Origin: Tricholoma matsutake
Taxonomy: Eukaryota > Basidiomycota > Agaricomycetes > Agaricales > Tricholomataceae
Length of the DNA: 64,000 nucleotides
Direction of reading: 5' to 3'
Assembly: GCA_026075535.2 (NCBI GenBank)
Contig: AP026538.1
Location: 5,270,001-5,334,000 of the forward strand
The position numbers and the translations under genes were made by a program. This document shows positions 22,916-33,881 of the stretch, piece after piece; the stretch's first letter is position 1, and every line of letters starts with the position of its first letter. A model generated the notes under the pieces. It worked only from the letters and a program-made list of their open reading frames with translations. It had not been told where the DNA came from and did not search any database.

Positions 22916-23355
22916 ATGTCCACTGGAAACGTACGTTCCTACGTGCTCATCCCTCTTTGATGAGGAGTTCGTTGACGATATCCAAAGGTTCTCCAATTCC
23001 AGGTCTCCAACAATGGAGCGTTCGACGCGAGCATTTATGTTATTACAGGCGCCGGCACTCCCTACGCTTTGAGCCCTCAGGCCGCAGCTGGATTGACAGT
23101 CACCTTCGACCTCACTAAGGTCCGTGGTCTGAACAACGGCGATATAGTCAGTCCTTTATTTTTCCAATGTTGCCTACCATATACTGACTCTGCGGGAAGA
23201 TTCAAGCCAGAGTTGTATCCGGTCAAGCGGCTGCATCCACTGACTCAACGCTGTTCACATACACCCAAAACTCCAAGAATCAGGCTCTCTACGCTGTTAC
23301 AGGCACTGCAAATGCACCTGCCATCTCTTTCCAGAGTCTCGACCCCATCAACTGA
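22916..23355 (+). CDS. one-domain protein homologous to the N-terminal domain of copies A and B
   Basis: Exon 1 is 22916-22930 (MSTGN) and exon 2 starts at 23003 (VSNNGAFDASIYV). Exon 2 ends at 23146 or 23150, and exon 3 runs from about 23213 to the TGA at 23355. Donor 23151 with acceptor AG at 23212 keeps the frame and gives 101 codons; the better-looking donor GTCAGT at 23147 does not. NNGAFDAS, ALSPQAAAGLTVTFDL and GLNNGD align with the N-terminal domains of copies A and B, and exon 3 TLFTYTQNSKNQALY aligns with their third exon. Both introns sit where copies A and B have theirs. The C-terminal cytolysin-like domain is absent. No signal peptide is seen, and the function is unknown. Confidence 0.7.
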
Positions 23356-24244
23356 GGGAGTAGAAGGTGATGAAGGACACTTGTATCGTTAAATGAAAGT
23401 GTAAAGTGATTCGGAACAAATACAAATTGGCTCTCACTAATGTCCTTGCGAGATGGGGAACAAAGAACCCAAGTCGGTCTCCGTGTGTATCTGGAAGAAA
23501 GTTTGTGAATTCTGAGTCTTATTCTGCTAAGTGCTTCGAATCTCTGCCTTCTGTTGCTCGACATGTACCTGCCTCTATCTCACAGTAGTATACCTTGTCA
23601 TTATGCTTGCCGCAGCCCCCATTTCAATTCTAGAGTCTGGTCAAAGTCTGATCTCGGAATGGCATCAGTAATATTTACATTCAAGTTCGATGCAGTAAGT
23701 AATCGATTCACATAGTGATTCGTACGTATCGTAATTATTTTTTTTGTTAACAACCAGCGATTCGTCGCGATTTCGATTCACATTGGAGATTCAGAGGCTT
23801 TAAGAATAGCTGGGGCATCGTCTGTGCCATTTCCTATCGCATTCCCTGTGCAAGTGGCCACGAATACCGCCTTTACCAAGGCTAGAAGAGTCGACGAAGT
23901 TGGGCTGACCCACGTCTCCCCCACCCGACGCGCCAAACATTTCCTTTTAGTTCCCGTGGAATGTATTAATAGTTATCAGACCGAATGTTTTTTATAATTT
24001 TATTGTGTAGGTACCTCTGCTGTGTGCTCAAGGTGAGGTAATAGCAGGAAACAGAGGTCCGCCAAGGTGGACCCCAAAATGAAATAGGCGACTCGGAGTG
24101 AGTGTAAGCAAGAATCAAACTGAAGACTGTAGAGCACACAACCTGATGGACAACATATTACTGACACCACGATCAGCGGTGGCTTCAAATAGATATATTG
24201 CCTAACTCCTCCGAAATCCTTATAAGGTAGTATCGCAACAGGGA
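23356..24244. other. no supported gene
   Basis: CpG-rich like the gene before it. A short open segment at about 23659-23930 has splice-like signals but no recognisable domain and no credible stop-to-start structure. Nothing firm can be called. Confidence 0.4.
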
Positions 24245-24498
24245 CACAAGGCCAGCCTCATAATTTCTCCTTTCTGAAGTATAGTTAGAAATTCTTTGTG
24301 AAATATTATATTTGAGACTAAATTTCTACAAACAGAAATTCAAAAAATTACCCATTAGAAATATTGATTTTCAAAGTATATTTCTAATGGGTAATTTTTT
24401 GAATTTCTGTTTGTAGAAATTTAGTCTTAAATATAATATTTCACAAAGAATTTCTAACTATATTTCAGAAAGGAGGAATTATGAGGCTGGCCTTGTGT
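24245..24498. repeat. 254-bp near-perfect palindrome (foldback MITE)
   Basis: The arms at about 24245-24368 and 24376-24498 are inverted copies, beginning CACAAGGCCAGCCTCATAAT and ending with its complement. The loop is only a few bases around TATTGATTTTCAAAG. A second, damaged copy surrounds 24613-26226. Confidence 0.9.
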
Positions 24499-24612
24499 TG
24501 TGTGCCAACCTATGACCCATGTGAAGCTCAGATTGGACACATTGGAGGCTTTTGTGATGGGCCACCCTCATAATTTCTCCTTTCTGAAATATACTTTGAA
24601 AATCAATATTTC

Positions 24613-26226
24613 TAGGGTGTAGCACGGGTCACACCGCAGGTAAGATTTCACACACTGCACCTGCACCTGCCAACACCACACCCGTTCTAACACCGCAACT
24701 GCGGTGACAGGTTTTTACCACGGTCTGTCATGAAACACTGCAGGTGTGACACCACATATATACACCATGGATGTTTGCCTCGAATTTGATGTTCTATGCT
24801 ATTAAACATCCTGTGTTTGTATGGTATAAGCCCTTAACTAACTTAACTACACCCTGTACATAATACCTAAGCTATAGATACTTTTTAAAATTTGAATAAC
24901 ATGAGCAATGGAATTTTATTTAATCATGCTTATCATCCACATGCAAAAAAATACACCTTGTCCCTCATCTCGAGTGATGGAGGGATTTATTTACTTAATA
25001 ATTCTATACAATACTACAAAAAGAAAAAACCACCGTCTCACTCGCAGCAAGATGGCAAGGGGCAAGAGGTCATCATGGTGGTGCCCTTCCCACTTGTTGG
25101 TGGTTTGTTGTCATCATTCTCATCTCCCGTCATTCTCGTCCTCCCTGGTCTCATCCCCCCCTTGTCCCCCCCCTTCATTCTTGTTCTCCCTGTTGTTCTT
25201 GACCATTCTCGTCCCCTCCCCCCTCATCATCATCAATAGTAAAATCACTACCTAAAACCTTTGTTGTTAGTAACAAGAAAATGAAATGAGAAAGGAAAAA
25301 CCAACTTACCTATGGCCCAAGAGATGGCAGCGTCTCTTGGGCCTTTTTTTTTGTTTTGCCCCATCACCATCCTCTTCCTCATTGCCATCGTCGTCATTGC
25401 CACCCATGTCATGGTCGTTCATCCCCCTCTCTGTCCCTGTCCCCTGGCATTGTCGTCCCATCTCATTGCTCCCCATTTCCACCCCGCAAACAGTCGTTCT
25501 CGGCGGCAGATGGGGGTGCTGTGGTGGTGGTGGTGGTGGTTTGTCGCTTGTCGCTCATCATCCTCATCATCATCCTCTGCCCCGCATGGTTCGTCATTGT
25601 CTTCGTCATTCTCCTCCCTTTGTCCCTTGCATCCCCGTCTCCCATTCGTCATTTGTCATTCCCCTTCCCATTGTCCCTTGTCATCAGCTGCTAGCACCTG
25701 CAACCCACCCCATGAGCAGTGGCTCACAGGGCTAGGGTGGGTGCTGGGCCATTTGTCATTGCTTCCTTCATAACTTATCCACCCTGCGAGCAGGGGCTCG
25801 CAGCAGTGGGTTCTCCTGGTCCCATCCTGGGTCGTCGTCCTAGGCGTCTTGGCACCATCTCGTTGTTACAACATAGATAGAACCTTTAGAAAAAAGAAAC
25901 AGTTAGTTAATTGAAAGAAATAAACAACTTACTGTTGTTGAGCTGACACTGTACCCTAGAAAAGAGCACATTTAGTTAGTTGAAAGAAACAAAAAACTTA
26001 CTATTACAATGGGCAATGCCCATGGGTGAAGAGGAACTGGAAATCTGAAGTCGATTGGTAGTTTGGCAACTGCTGGATCCAGCAACTCAAGCAACCCGTC
26101 AATACCCGTCACACCGCCAAAATGGGTACAGTATGTCACAGGTCCGGCATTTTGGCAACCGTACCTGTACCTGTCCAACCTGTGGGCCATTTACCGTGGG
26201 TTTACCCATACCCGTGCTACACCCTA
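24613..26226. mobile_element. hAT-like non-autonomous element, 1614 bp
   Basis: The termini are perfect 17-bp inverted repeats, TAGGGTGTAGCACGGGT. The flanking 8-mers AATATTTC and ACTATTTC match at seven positions and fit an hAT target duplication. Subterminal sequence on both sides is rich in CACCTG/CAGGTG and GGTACAGGTA-like words, as hAT ends often are. No transposase is present. The interior (25240-25930) contains, in inverted orientation, the hairpin plus intron-like module and GAGCA-x-GCTC palindromes also found in the composite elements. Confidence 0.8.
25300..25343 (-). repeat. hairpin plus splice-donor-like module inside the hAT-like element
   Basis: GGCCCAAGAGAT...CGTCTCTTGGGCC at 25314-25343 is a ~30-bp palindrome. 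On the minus strand it is followed by CATAG-GTAAGTTGG, a T/C-rich tract, a CTAAC branch-like sequence and CAACAAAG. The same order occurs at 36382, 36508, 36657, 36813, 48458, 48871, 51061 and 51428. Confidence 0.7.
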
Positions 26227-26663
26227 ACTATTTCTAATGAGTAATTTTTTGAATTTCTGTTTGTAGAAATTTAGTCTCAAATGTAATATTTCACAAAGAA
26301 TTTCTAAATATATTTCAGAAAGGAGGAATTATGAGGCTGGTCTTGTGGGATGGCCAGCTTACTTTTTTCGGTATATACCGCAATTTCTAAGCAACAGCAA
26401 GTAGGGCAAACAGCAGACCTCAGAAACTCCAATCAGAGTTTACAATTATCTAATCCAGCTATGCATGTTTGGCATCTTCAACAGCAATCATGCTATTCTC
26501 TTGATTATACAGTTGACTCTGCCATAACCCATACCCCCTCCGTGGACATCATAAATCATGGGTTTTCACAGAGTATGGGTTCCAAAAGAGGTCATTATAG
26601 CATGCCTCTAGTGGTTGTAGATTCATTATATGGATGTAAATACTACAAAAAATGAAAGTTAGG

Positions 26664-29291
26664 CTATTTACAAGTGAAATAATCTGTGATATGAGTCGGT
26701 TCCAACAACTGAGTTTCCTCCAAACAGGTTTGTCATCCAAAACTCGCAAGAATGCCTTCCAACTTATGTGTGAATGGCTTGTTTATGTCAGTGATGTAAC
26801 TTCTGAGGGTGAATGCAGCTGTAAGAGCTTCCTTATGCATAGGCTTTTGGTCGACAGCATCATTGTCACCATCATATCCCCCACTGACTTCTATCATTTG
26901 TTCAGCCTCATGCATGTCCATGACAGATCAGAAGATCTCTTCATCTGATACTGTCTCATCCATGAGCCCCTGCTCTGACACCAGATTCAGCAGTTTATTG
27001 AGCTCCATCCAGTTCCTGTTCTGCAAAACACCCTGCTCTTCCAGCTGATTCAGTGAGTCTGTAATGTCCTTCTCGGCACAGTCAACACCCTCAAGTGGCT
27101 CTGAGTTTAAAAGGGAAGAAACAGGTACAGAGGGAGTGGAGGTCGCTGCTGTTTCATGCAAAGGATCAGGTAAGATGCCTGCTTTGTGCCAGCAGTTCCA
27201 GATTGTTGATGTGTCCACCTTGCACCACGCAACATCAGCAAGACACATTGCTTTGAGTTGGTCTATCTCATAGATGAGGGCAGGGGGTACATCATTGTCA
27301 TATTGGTCAATAGCTCAGCTAACAAACTTGCTGTGGTAGTGCACCTTGAAGCAACGAATAATGCTGGTGTCATTAGGCTGGACATGAGCAGTGAGGTTGG
27401 CTTTGAAGTTCTTGACATGGACATTTGTTAGACCATCTGGCTTGATATGTGCACTGAAGTTGTCCTGGAGCATGAGGATGTGTCTGTTTTGCTGTTGTAA
27501 TTCCTCATCCCAGTCATGAAGCCACTCTTGATATATTGTTGTTACCATCCATGCCTTTGCATTATTCCAATAATAAAAACCAAGCTGGGCACCTGTTTTC
27601 TTCTGGAATACGAGGCCAAGCAGATTTTCCAATTACAAATGGTGGGAGTTTTTCACTCCCATCAGCATTGGCAGTAAGCACATACATGAGCCATTTCTTG
27701 CTTCCTTTTGTCCCTGATGTATGTTTGTTCATGAGTCCATAGTCAGGTGGCATCCTGTGTCATTAGTGCTTTGAGGTCCAGTCCTAAGGACCGGAAAAGG
27801 ACCAGAAACTGGACCAGACCATAACCAGTTATATAGGACTGCTGGTTACAGTTGTAGCTAAATTTAAACAAAGAAACCACAGAAAACTGGGTCAAATAAA
27901 CCGGTCTTAACCGGTTTAGACCAGTTCAGCTATGTCCATACATAGCCACATTCAGGGGCTACAAAATGACCAAAAGTTTAAGCAAGTTGGTGAAGAATTG
28001 AGTGAGATATCATCAAAACCGACTTTGAATGCAAGTTTGATGCATAACTTTTTGAATCTTTTGTTCGCATCCTGTAGGGGAACGTGTGAAAAAGGTGGTT
28101 ATGACTGGTTATTACCGGTGTGCACCACAGTTCAGTTACAAACCAGTCATGACTGGTTATGGTCAGTTTTTTGTGGTTTTTTTCGGTCCTGGTCCAGTTA
28201 TTTGGCCATTTCCTTTTATAGATAACCAGTCCGGTTATCAGTTCACCCAAAAAAGGCAAAAAAACCAGACCGGACTGGACCTCAAAGCACTATGTGTCAT
28301 GGGTAGAAGTGAGTTGAGGATTCAGTCCAAACTGATTCAAGGCAACACTCACACATAGAAGAGCCCTGTCTCATCCATGTTGAATATGTCCTTCAAGTGA
28401 TATTTGTGCTTCGCAATCAGCTCATGCATATGTGCTAACTCCTCTTCCACATCAGCTGGATCAGAAGATGCTGCTTCTCCATGACATCGAAACTCCTTCA
28501 GCCCACAGCATTTCTTGAATGATGCCAGCCATCCTTCACTCAGGCTTAGCCTCTCATCTTCAGGAACCCCAACTAGATCAGCAAAGCATGTCTACTTCTG
28601 TTGCAGGATCTCTCCGTTCACAGGAACATTTTGAGCCATGGCCTTTGTGACCCACAACTCAAGCATTTTCATTGACTTCTGGGTATTCAGTCTGCTTTGC
28701 CCACTTTGACCTGCCTGCCTGCCTGCCCCTTGCTCTCCACCTTGGCCCATTGGGCTCACCACTTCTCCTCTTTAAGCCAAGCTGATATGATTGGCTGCTT
28801 GAGTGGCAAGTTTGGGTAAATCTGATCCCAGTGTGTCACCATCTTGCTCTGATTCTTCTCGCATGTGCGAGTGTCATGTTTTCTTTTTTTGTAAAGACAG
28901 GCTTAGCTTTCTTCTTGTCTGCTTGTGGCTTTTGTTTGCATTCTTCAGGTCCTGTTTCTGTCAGTTAGCTTCATCTTGGTGGGAAAAATGCACCTTGTAC
29001 TTTTTCTCTGCTTTCCTGCCAACACTACCTTCTCACCAAGTTCCTTCAGCTTCTCAACCAAAGGTTTCTGCTGTGAGTTGAGCCTTGTTCATAGTTGGAA
29101 GCATTTTCTAGCAGAACGACAACAGCTTCTTCATCAACCAGGTTGGCAGCATTATCCAACCATTCCTCCTCCTTGGCTGAAATCTTTTCCTTCCTGTGCT
29201 GGCATGCCAAAAGGTCATCTTTTCTAGTTTTCATGAGATTCTTGAGATTTGTAAGACCAGATTTCAGCATGTCCAGAGGATTTTTTGGCAT
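26664..29291 (-). pseudogene. pogo-type transposase (CENP-B HTH plus DDE)
   Basis: The order on the minus strand is a basic, coiled-coil-like N-terminus (MPKNPLDMLKSG at 29291), a CENP-B-type HTH region (WVTKAMAQNVPVNGEIL, SEGWLASFKKCCGLK), and NMDETGLFY with the first catalytic Asp at about 28350-28380. After the insertion come MYVLTANADGSEKLPP, MLQDNFSAH (second Asp) and QPNDTSIIRCFK (third Asp) near 27350. The C-terminus KLEGILASFG...THITDYF is the usual pogo-family end and stops at 26664. Stops and frameshifts occur, for example TGA at about 27316. Confidence 0.85.
27764..28292. mobile_element. hAT-like MITE, 529 bp, inside the pogo transposase
   Basis: Perfect inverted ends of at least 21 bp begin TAGTGCTTTGAGGTCCAG. 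A perfect 8-bp duplication, TGTGTCAT, flanks it at 27756-27763 and 28293-28300. The interior is rich in ACCAGT/ACTGGT and GGTCCAG words and has no coding capacity. Removing it brings NMDETGLFY close to the next transposase block. Confidence 0.92.
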
Positions 29292-30141
29292 TGCAAAACA
29301 ATGTGGTTACTAAAGCAGCCAGTATCTGTGCAGAATAGATATTCCATAGCATTCTTAGCTTAGTTTCTAGCATGAAAATACATATCATATTAACCAAATA
29401 TAGGCTAGTATGGGTTATAGTGACAAGATTTGGCTATGGGTTATGGGATTTCAGAGGTTTATGGATTTTACTGGTAATGTTGGTGGATGCCCAAAACCCA
29501 TGGGTTATTACAGGTTATGGGGTGTCACGAGTATGGTTTAAGACAGAGTTGACTGTAGGCTCTTTCTCTTCATTCCTATATATAATAACTATGGATGTGA
29601 TGACAATGCAACACTAATTTTGCTTTTTTTTTATGTCCATAATAATTATAAAGAACATCTTGCTTTTGGGGAGAGGGCTGCATGCTGTCACTGTATAATG
29701 GCTGTATTTGTACAGGTCCCATAACCACTGCCGTTGATATAAAAAAAAGGATGTTACACAATATGGGTTGTATACAGCATTCAGCCTTATGATTACCTGT
29801 CACTGCAGGCATGAGCTTAAACTTCCCATGGATAAATTGTGAGTTGAAATTGGAGAAATTTTGCTTTTGAGGTGTTGATAAAAACAAGGGGGTGTCGGAG
29901 TTTGAATTTACCATATCAGGATGGTTAGTTAGTCCCCACCCCGAGCCTCTTGATTTTTGGAAGTCACATGATAATTCTACCTGAGGGCCCTATTGGGCAA
30001 AAAAAAGCTTATGACAAGCCCCCTTTTGGAAGGCAGGTGCCAACTGAGTGGTCAGAAGCATGCAGAATGACTAATCACAGTGATCAGTAGAGACTGCTCT
30101 ATTAAGCATGGACATAAGGTACTAAAACAGAGAAGGAACTA

Positions 30142-30327
30142 ATGGTGGATGAGGATGGATGCATTCTCTGTCTAGACTGTAGAACATGGGTCAGAACTGG
30201 GAATGGTGGGGTGCAGAATTTTCTGCAACACCATCATGGAATAGCCCAGTGTGCAGCAAATAAAAAGAAGCAGAAATCTGCAGAGAGGGCCAAAAAGGCA
30301 AAGGAAAACATGATGAAGTGGTTTTGA
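30142..30327 (+). pseudogene. short CxxC/HH zinc-finger-like ORF
   Basis: A 61-codon frame has CILCLDCRTWV and, after NFLQHHHGIAQC, a Lys-rich tail. The C-x2-C...H-H spacing recalls BED-type fingers found at the start of transposases. Nothing recognisable continues downstream, so it is at best a fragment. Confidence 0.3.
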
Positions 30328-31676
30328 CCTGGAGCACCTGCTGTGCCACCTGTTAGGGTGACACCCACTATCTGCTAGCTAAGACCATGTGGGTTCTCTC
30401 TACAAGAAGGGGGCAGGATGCACCCGTGTGATGGGGAAATAGTGTTGCCATGGCTCAGCTCATGCAGCTAAGCCAATTTTGTGGCTCTGGCTCACAAGCT
30501 GAGCTGATTTTCATGGCTCCAGAGCTAGCCATCCAAATATAGCACATGTCAGTTGCTATTGTGCTGGCCATTCATCCTGCATTGCCAGCTCTCCCTCTCT
30601 TCATCTATGCTATCCCTTTTTGTTTTCTACTGCCATCTAGCACTTGGGACCCTTGTAACATGAAAGTAAGCATGTTTTTGACTTTCTTATCCTTGTGATC
30701 AGCCCAACTGATGATTCTTCTCTCTCCCACTCTAGATTTCTGCATATCTTCATAATGACTACACCTGGCATCATGCAGTTTTCTCCACCCCTCCAAAAGG
30801 GATGTGAGATGTTTTCTATGTAGCTGGGAGGAGCCTGAGGCCCCTCTGCATGTAAATAAAGTGTTTAATTGTTCTTTTCTTTCTTTTTTCAAATATTAAC
30901 TGCTCTTTTGTTATTTTTAGCTTATCTACTACCACAACAACATGCAATGCATGTGCACACCCCTCCTCCCAGTCCAAATGAGATGTCAGGGGGTTGTTTG
31001 CACCCCAAGCACCACACCGTCGCCTGCTCCATCACCCCAGCAACGGTGGCAACTACTGCTACAACCTGCTGTGAAACAACACCTAGGGCCACCCAGATGA
31101 CCACTGACACCCCAGAGATGGTCAATGAGGCTGTAAATGACACACAGGGCCTGTCTACTGCCAAGGAAACAGAGTCTCAAGACAATGAGCAACCATGCTC
31201 ATCAAACATATTGTCTGCTCTCTGGATGAACCTTGCTGCCAGCTCCAGGACCTACAAAGATGCTCTGGGAAGCTGTCTGCACCCCCCAGTCCCTCCCTGC
31301 TCTACCCCCTTGCCCCCGTTTTGCCCCATGAGCCCTCAACAACACCTTATGCATCTATGTAGCCCACCACATCATCAATGACATGTTCATCAACGATGGC
31401 TATACCTCCTGCTCTTCCCCTCTCTGGAACACAGACCATGGCCCAGGAATGAATGAGCATGCCCCCAGGTGTGTCACAGACCCCCTGGACATGTCCCAAG
31501 CCCCTGGCATGCTTGGCACCCACACCATGGGGTGGATATGGAATGTGACAAGAAGGGAGAACAAGGGGATGAGGGCAAGGTGGCCCCCCCGGTATGTTTT
31601 TTCTTCTTCTTTGCTTTGTTTTATTCACTAACAGCATGTTTTCTTTTTGTAGTTGCCACCCTCACCTGCTAACAAA

Positions 31677-31885
31677 ACCCACTGCTGTGAGCCACTGCTC
31701 GTGGGGTGGTGGATCCCCTACATCACCACTTACAACACGACATCCATACCTGCGAGCAACTGCTCGCAGGGTGGATCTGTTTCACTCTGGATGACTGCCA
31801 CATCACCACCACCACCCCTCACTTGCAAATGCAAAGCACCCACACCTGTAAGTAACTGCTCATGGGGTGGATCCTTACCCTGGCC
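31677..31885. repeat. three GAGCA-x-TGCTC palindrome copies
   Basis: TGTGAGCCACTGCTCGTGGGG, TGCGAGCAACTGCTCGCAGG and TGTAAGTAACTGCTCATGGG follow one another at about 80-90 bp spacing. Each continues into GGTGGATC. The same palindrome recurs about twenty times in the window, mostly inside composite elements. Confidence 0.75.
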
Positions 31886-32153
31886 CCAGCCCCAGTGATG
31901 ATGACGATGATGCACTATCATCATTGTCATCTTTAGCTCCTGTGCTCAAAGAAGCCCACAATTGTGGGTCTTCCCAGATGCAGGAGCTATTACATGATGG
32001 GAGATGGTGGGTCTACCCATACCCACTGACCCATGGCTCATGAGCCTGTGGGTTGTGGGTATGGGTATGGGTATGGTCAGTCACTGCAGTGGTACCCATG
32101 GGTTACCCATATGGATTTTTCTTTTTCTTTTTCCACCTTCTCATAGCTACACC

Positions 32154-32727
32154 TGTTAAGACTATAGGTCTCAACTCAGCCTAGTTGTATTTGGGTTCTA
32201 TTTGGGACTTGGTGCTTCCTAAGTCAATATGGCTATCCATATTCAGAGGGTTTCTGAGTAGACCATCTGTTCGTGTATCACAGCTGGAGGCTTTCCAACT
32301 GTCGAGTTCAAGTTATCACAACTTAGAGGCTTTCTAAGTTGTTGAGTGTTCTGGTTGAGTTTAAGACTGTTCATTGAATTAGGTCAAGCTAAGGAATACA
32401 GGCAGTATTACTGTAGCTTATATATGGTTCAGAGATGTCTATTGTCCAATCAGAATACGAGATCCTTGTCAAGTAATAATAGAAAGAACAATAGATGATA
32501 AGCCTCATGCTGAGCATGAGGCATCTGATGTCATGGATCTGATGTCGAGGGTCTGATGTCAAGGACCCAATGTCAAGGAATGCTGCAGTGCAACATGTCG
32601 ATCAGTGGGAGTCAGATGTCAAAGGGTCTCCCATCAGAATGAGTTGAGTTGAGTTGGAAAAATAAAGTACCTGGTCTTGCTGGCATACATCTGGTTGTCC
32701 TGGGTTACAATGTCAAAAATCATAACA
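32154..32727 (-). repeat. 3' LTR, 574 bp
   Basis: On the minus strand it starts TGTTATGATTTTTGAC right after AGATAGAGAGAGGG and ends GTCTTAACA, giving TGTTA...TAACA ends. It holds ATTGGACAATAG and an ATATATAAGC TATA-like site. The LTR-like sequence at 45477 is a diverged relative sharing GCATGAGGCTTAT and GATTGGACAATAG. Confidence 0.75.
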
Positions 32728-32788
32728 TCACCCTCTCTCTATCTTTGAAGTCACTGACTTTGATCAAAATCCTTTTTCTCCTTCCCAA

Positions 32789-33244
32789 TCAGGAAGTGGG
32801 GTGGGTCATGGTTGAAGAAAATCTGTTGGAGTGTAGCAAGGTTCTCAACTCTCTGTGTTCCCCAAATAGGAGTCTCCTTGCCAGGTCATACCCACTCTCC
32901 TCATTGTAGTGGGCATTCCACTGGAGGTCCGTCCACAGAGGTCTGCTTACACCTGCTAGTGGCCTCCTGCCAGGGGCAAGCCCTGTTTGCTCAATGTAGA
33001 AGTCTTTGAGGAAGTAGTCTTTATCGTCAAGTTCTCCTTCAAAGCACCATTCTTCAAACTGTGTCCTCACCCAAGTCAGGTCCACCTTTGTGCTCCTCCA
33101 GGTGAAGAGGCAGCATTTCAGACAGGTTGGGGACACCCTCCTTATCCAATCATCCCTTGTTATCCAGAAGGGAATCCCATGTGGGCATATCCAAGAGGGT
33201 CTGCCTGGGAGTATGTTTGTCAATGGTCCTTGATCAATGACCAC
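32789..33244 (-). pseudogene. C-terminal tail ORF of the gypsy polyprotein
   Basis: A 151-codon open frame lies between the chromodomain and the polypurine tract. It is rich in Trp, Arg and Leu (TWRSTKVDLTWVRTQFEEW) and has no domain I recognise. Its position argues that it is the extended C-terminus of pol rather than a separate gene. Confidence 0.45.
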
Positions 33245-33410
33245 TCATGCAGTCCTTGCTGTGGTTTGTATTTGGTTTTGTCTTGGTAGTGGTGATGGGA
33301 TGGGGAACATCATCTGGTCTCTCAGTAGTCAGTTTGGTGGGTGTTTTGGTCTGGGGGGTTCTACAGCCATTGTTGCTGTTTATATGCCCTTAAGATATCC
33401 TTGGCATGTT

Positions 33411-33851
33411 TCAGGTTCCCTCAAGCTCCCATGAGTTCTCTGAGGTCGGGTATCCAACCCACGTCACTAAGAAGTGCATGGTCCTTCCTTTCTTTTTGTG
33501 TCTGATGATTGCTTCCACTTCATACTCTGATTCACCTTCTATCAGATCAGGGGGTGGTTTTGGGAAGTTTGGTCCATGTGTCTTGGCTTCTTTATATGGG
33601 GAAAGGAGTGCCATGTGGAATACTGGGTGTATTTTCCACTGTTCTGGTAACTTCAGTTGGTAGGAGAGTGGGCTCAGGACCTTCTTGATAATGAGGAGTC
33701 CTTCTCTCTTCAGTGCGAGCTTCCTCATTGCATATGTCATTTTGAGGTTCTTTGCTTCTAGCCACACCTTGTCTCCTTCTTTGAATGGGGTGAAGTGCCT
33801 TGTGGTCCTTTCCACCATTATCTGTCTGGTCAACTTGGGTGTTGCCTTCAC
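33411..33851 (-). pseudogene. integrase C-terminus and chromodomain
   Basis: GDKVWLEAKNLKM, FGP-equivalent and LPEQWKIHPVFHMALLSPY precede a chromodomain: YEVEAIIRHKKKG, FLVTWVGYP, SENSWELEG. This is the standard end of a chromovirus integrase. A stop follows the chromodomain. Confidence 0.85.
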
Positions 33852-33881
33852 TTCATCTTGGGCATATTGCAGTGTGACAAT

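Larger units (their letters stand above)
24555..26352. repeat. second foldback copy, internally deleted and split
   Basis: The left remnant (about 24555-24612) has CTCATAATTTCTCCTTTCTG and the central AAAATCAATATTTC. The right remnant (26227-26352) carries the whole right arm from ATTTCTAATGAGTAATTTTT to GAGGAATTATGAGGCTGG. The hAT-like element at 24613-26226 lies exactly between them. Confidence 0.8.
26510..29555 (-). mobile_element. pogo-type Tc1/mariner transposon, full length but inactivated
   Basis: Inverted ends CAGTTGACTCTG at 26510 and its complement ending at 29555 are each flanked by TA, the Tc1/mariner target. Similarity of the ends continues less perfectly through CATAAC-CCATAC. 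The element encodes a pogo-type transposase on the minus strand and is interrupted by a 529-bp hAT-like insertion. Confidence 0.85.
29556..32153. other. intergenic stretch with fragments only
   Basis: No intact gene is seen. It holds a short zinc-finger-like ORF (30142), an inverted copy at about 30352-30415 of a block also found at about 12147-12215, a Thr/Pro-rich ORF of uncertain reality (30869-31381) with intron-like T-tracts on both sides, GAGCAACTGCTC palindromes (31677-31885) and GGGTATGGGTATGGGTA repeats at 32050-32110. Confidence 0.4.

Noticed and set aside
23659..23930. Another small gene after gene C
   Set aside because: An open segment with splice-like sites exists, but no domain, no similarity to the A/B/C family by eye and no clear gene structure.
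25286..25773. Ser/Pro/His-rich ORFs of ~110-150 codons
   Set aside because: Overlapping frames on both strands across low-complexity TC/TGG repeats within an hAT-like element; no domain and no consistent frame.
30869..31381. 170-codon Thr/Pro-rich ORF as a gene
   Set aside because: Its start is in a T-rich, intron-like tract and it has no recognisable domain, so it is only mentioned as uncertain sequence.
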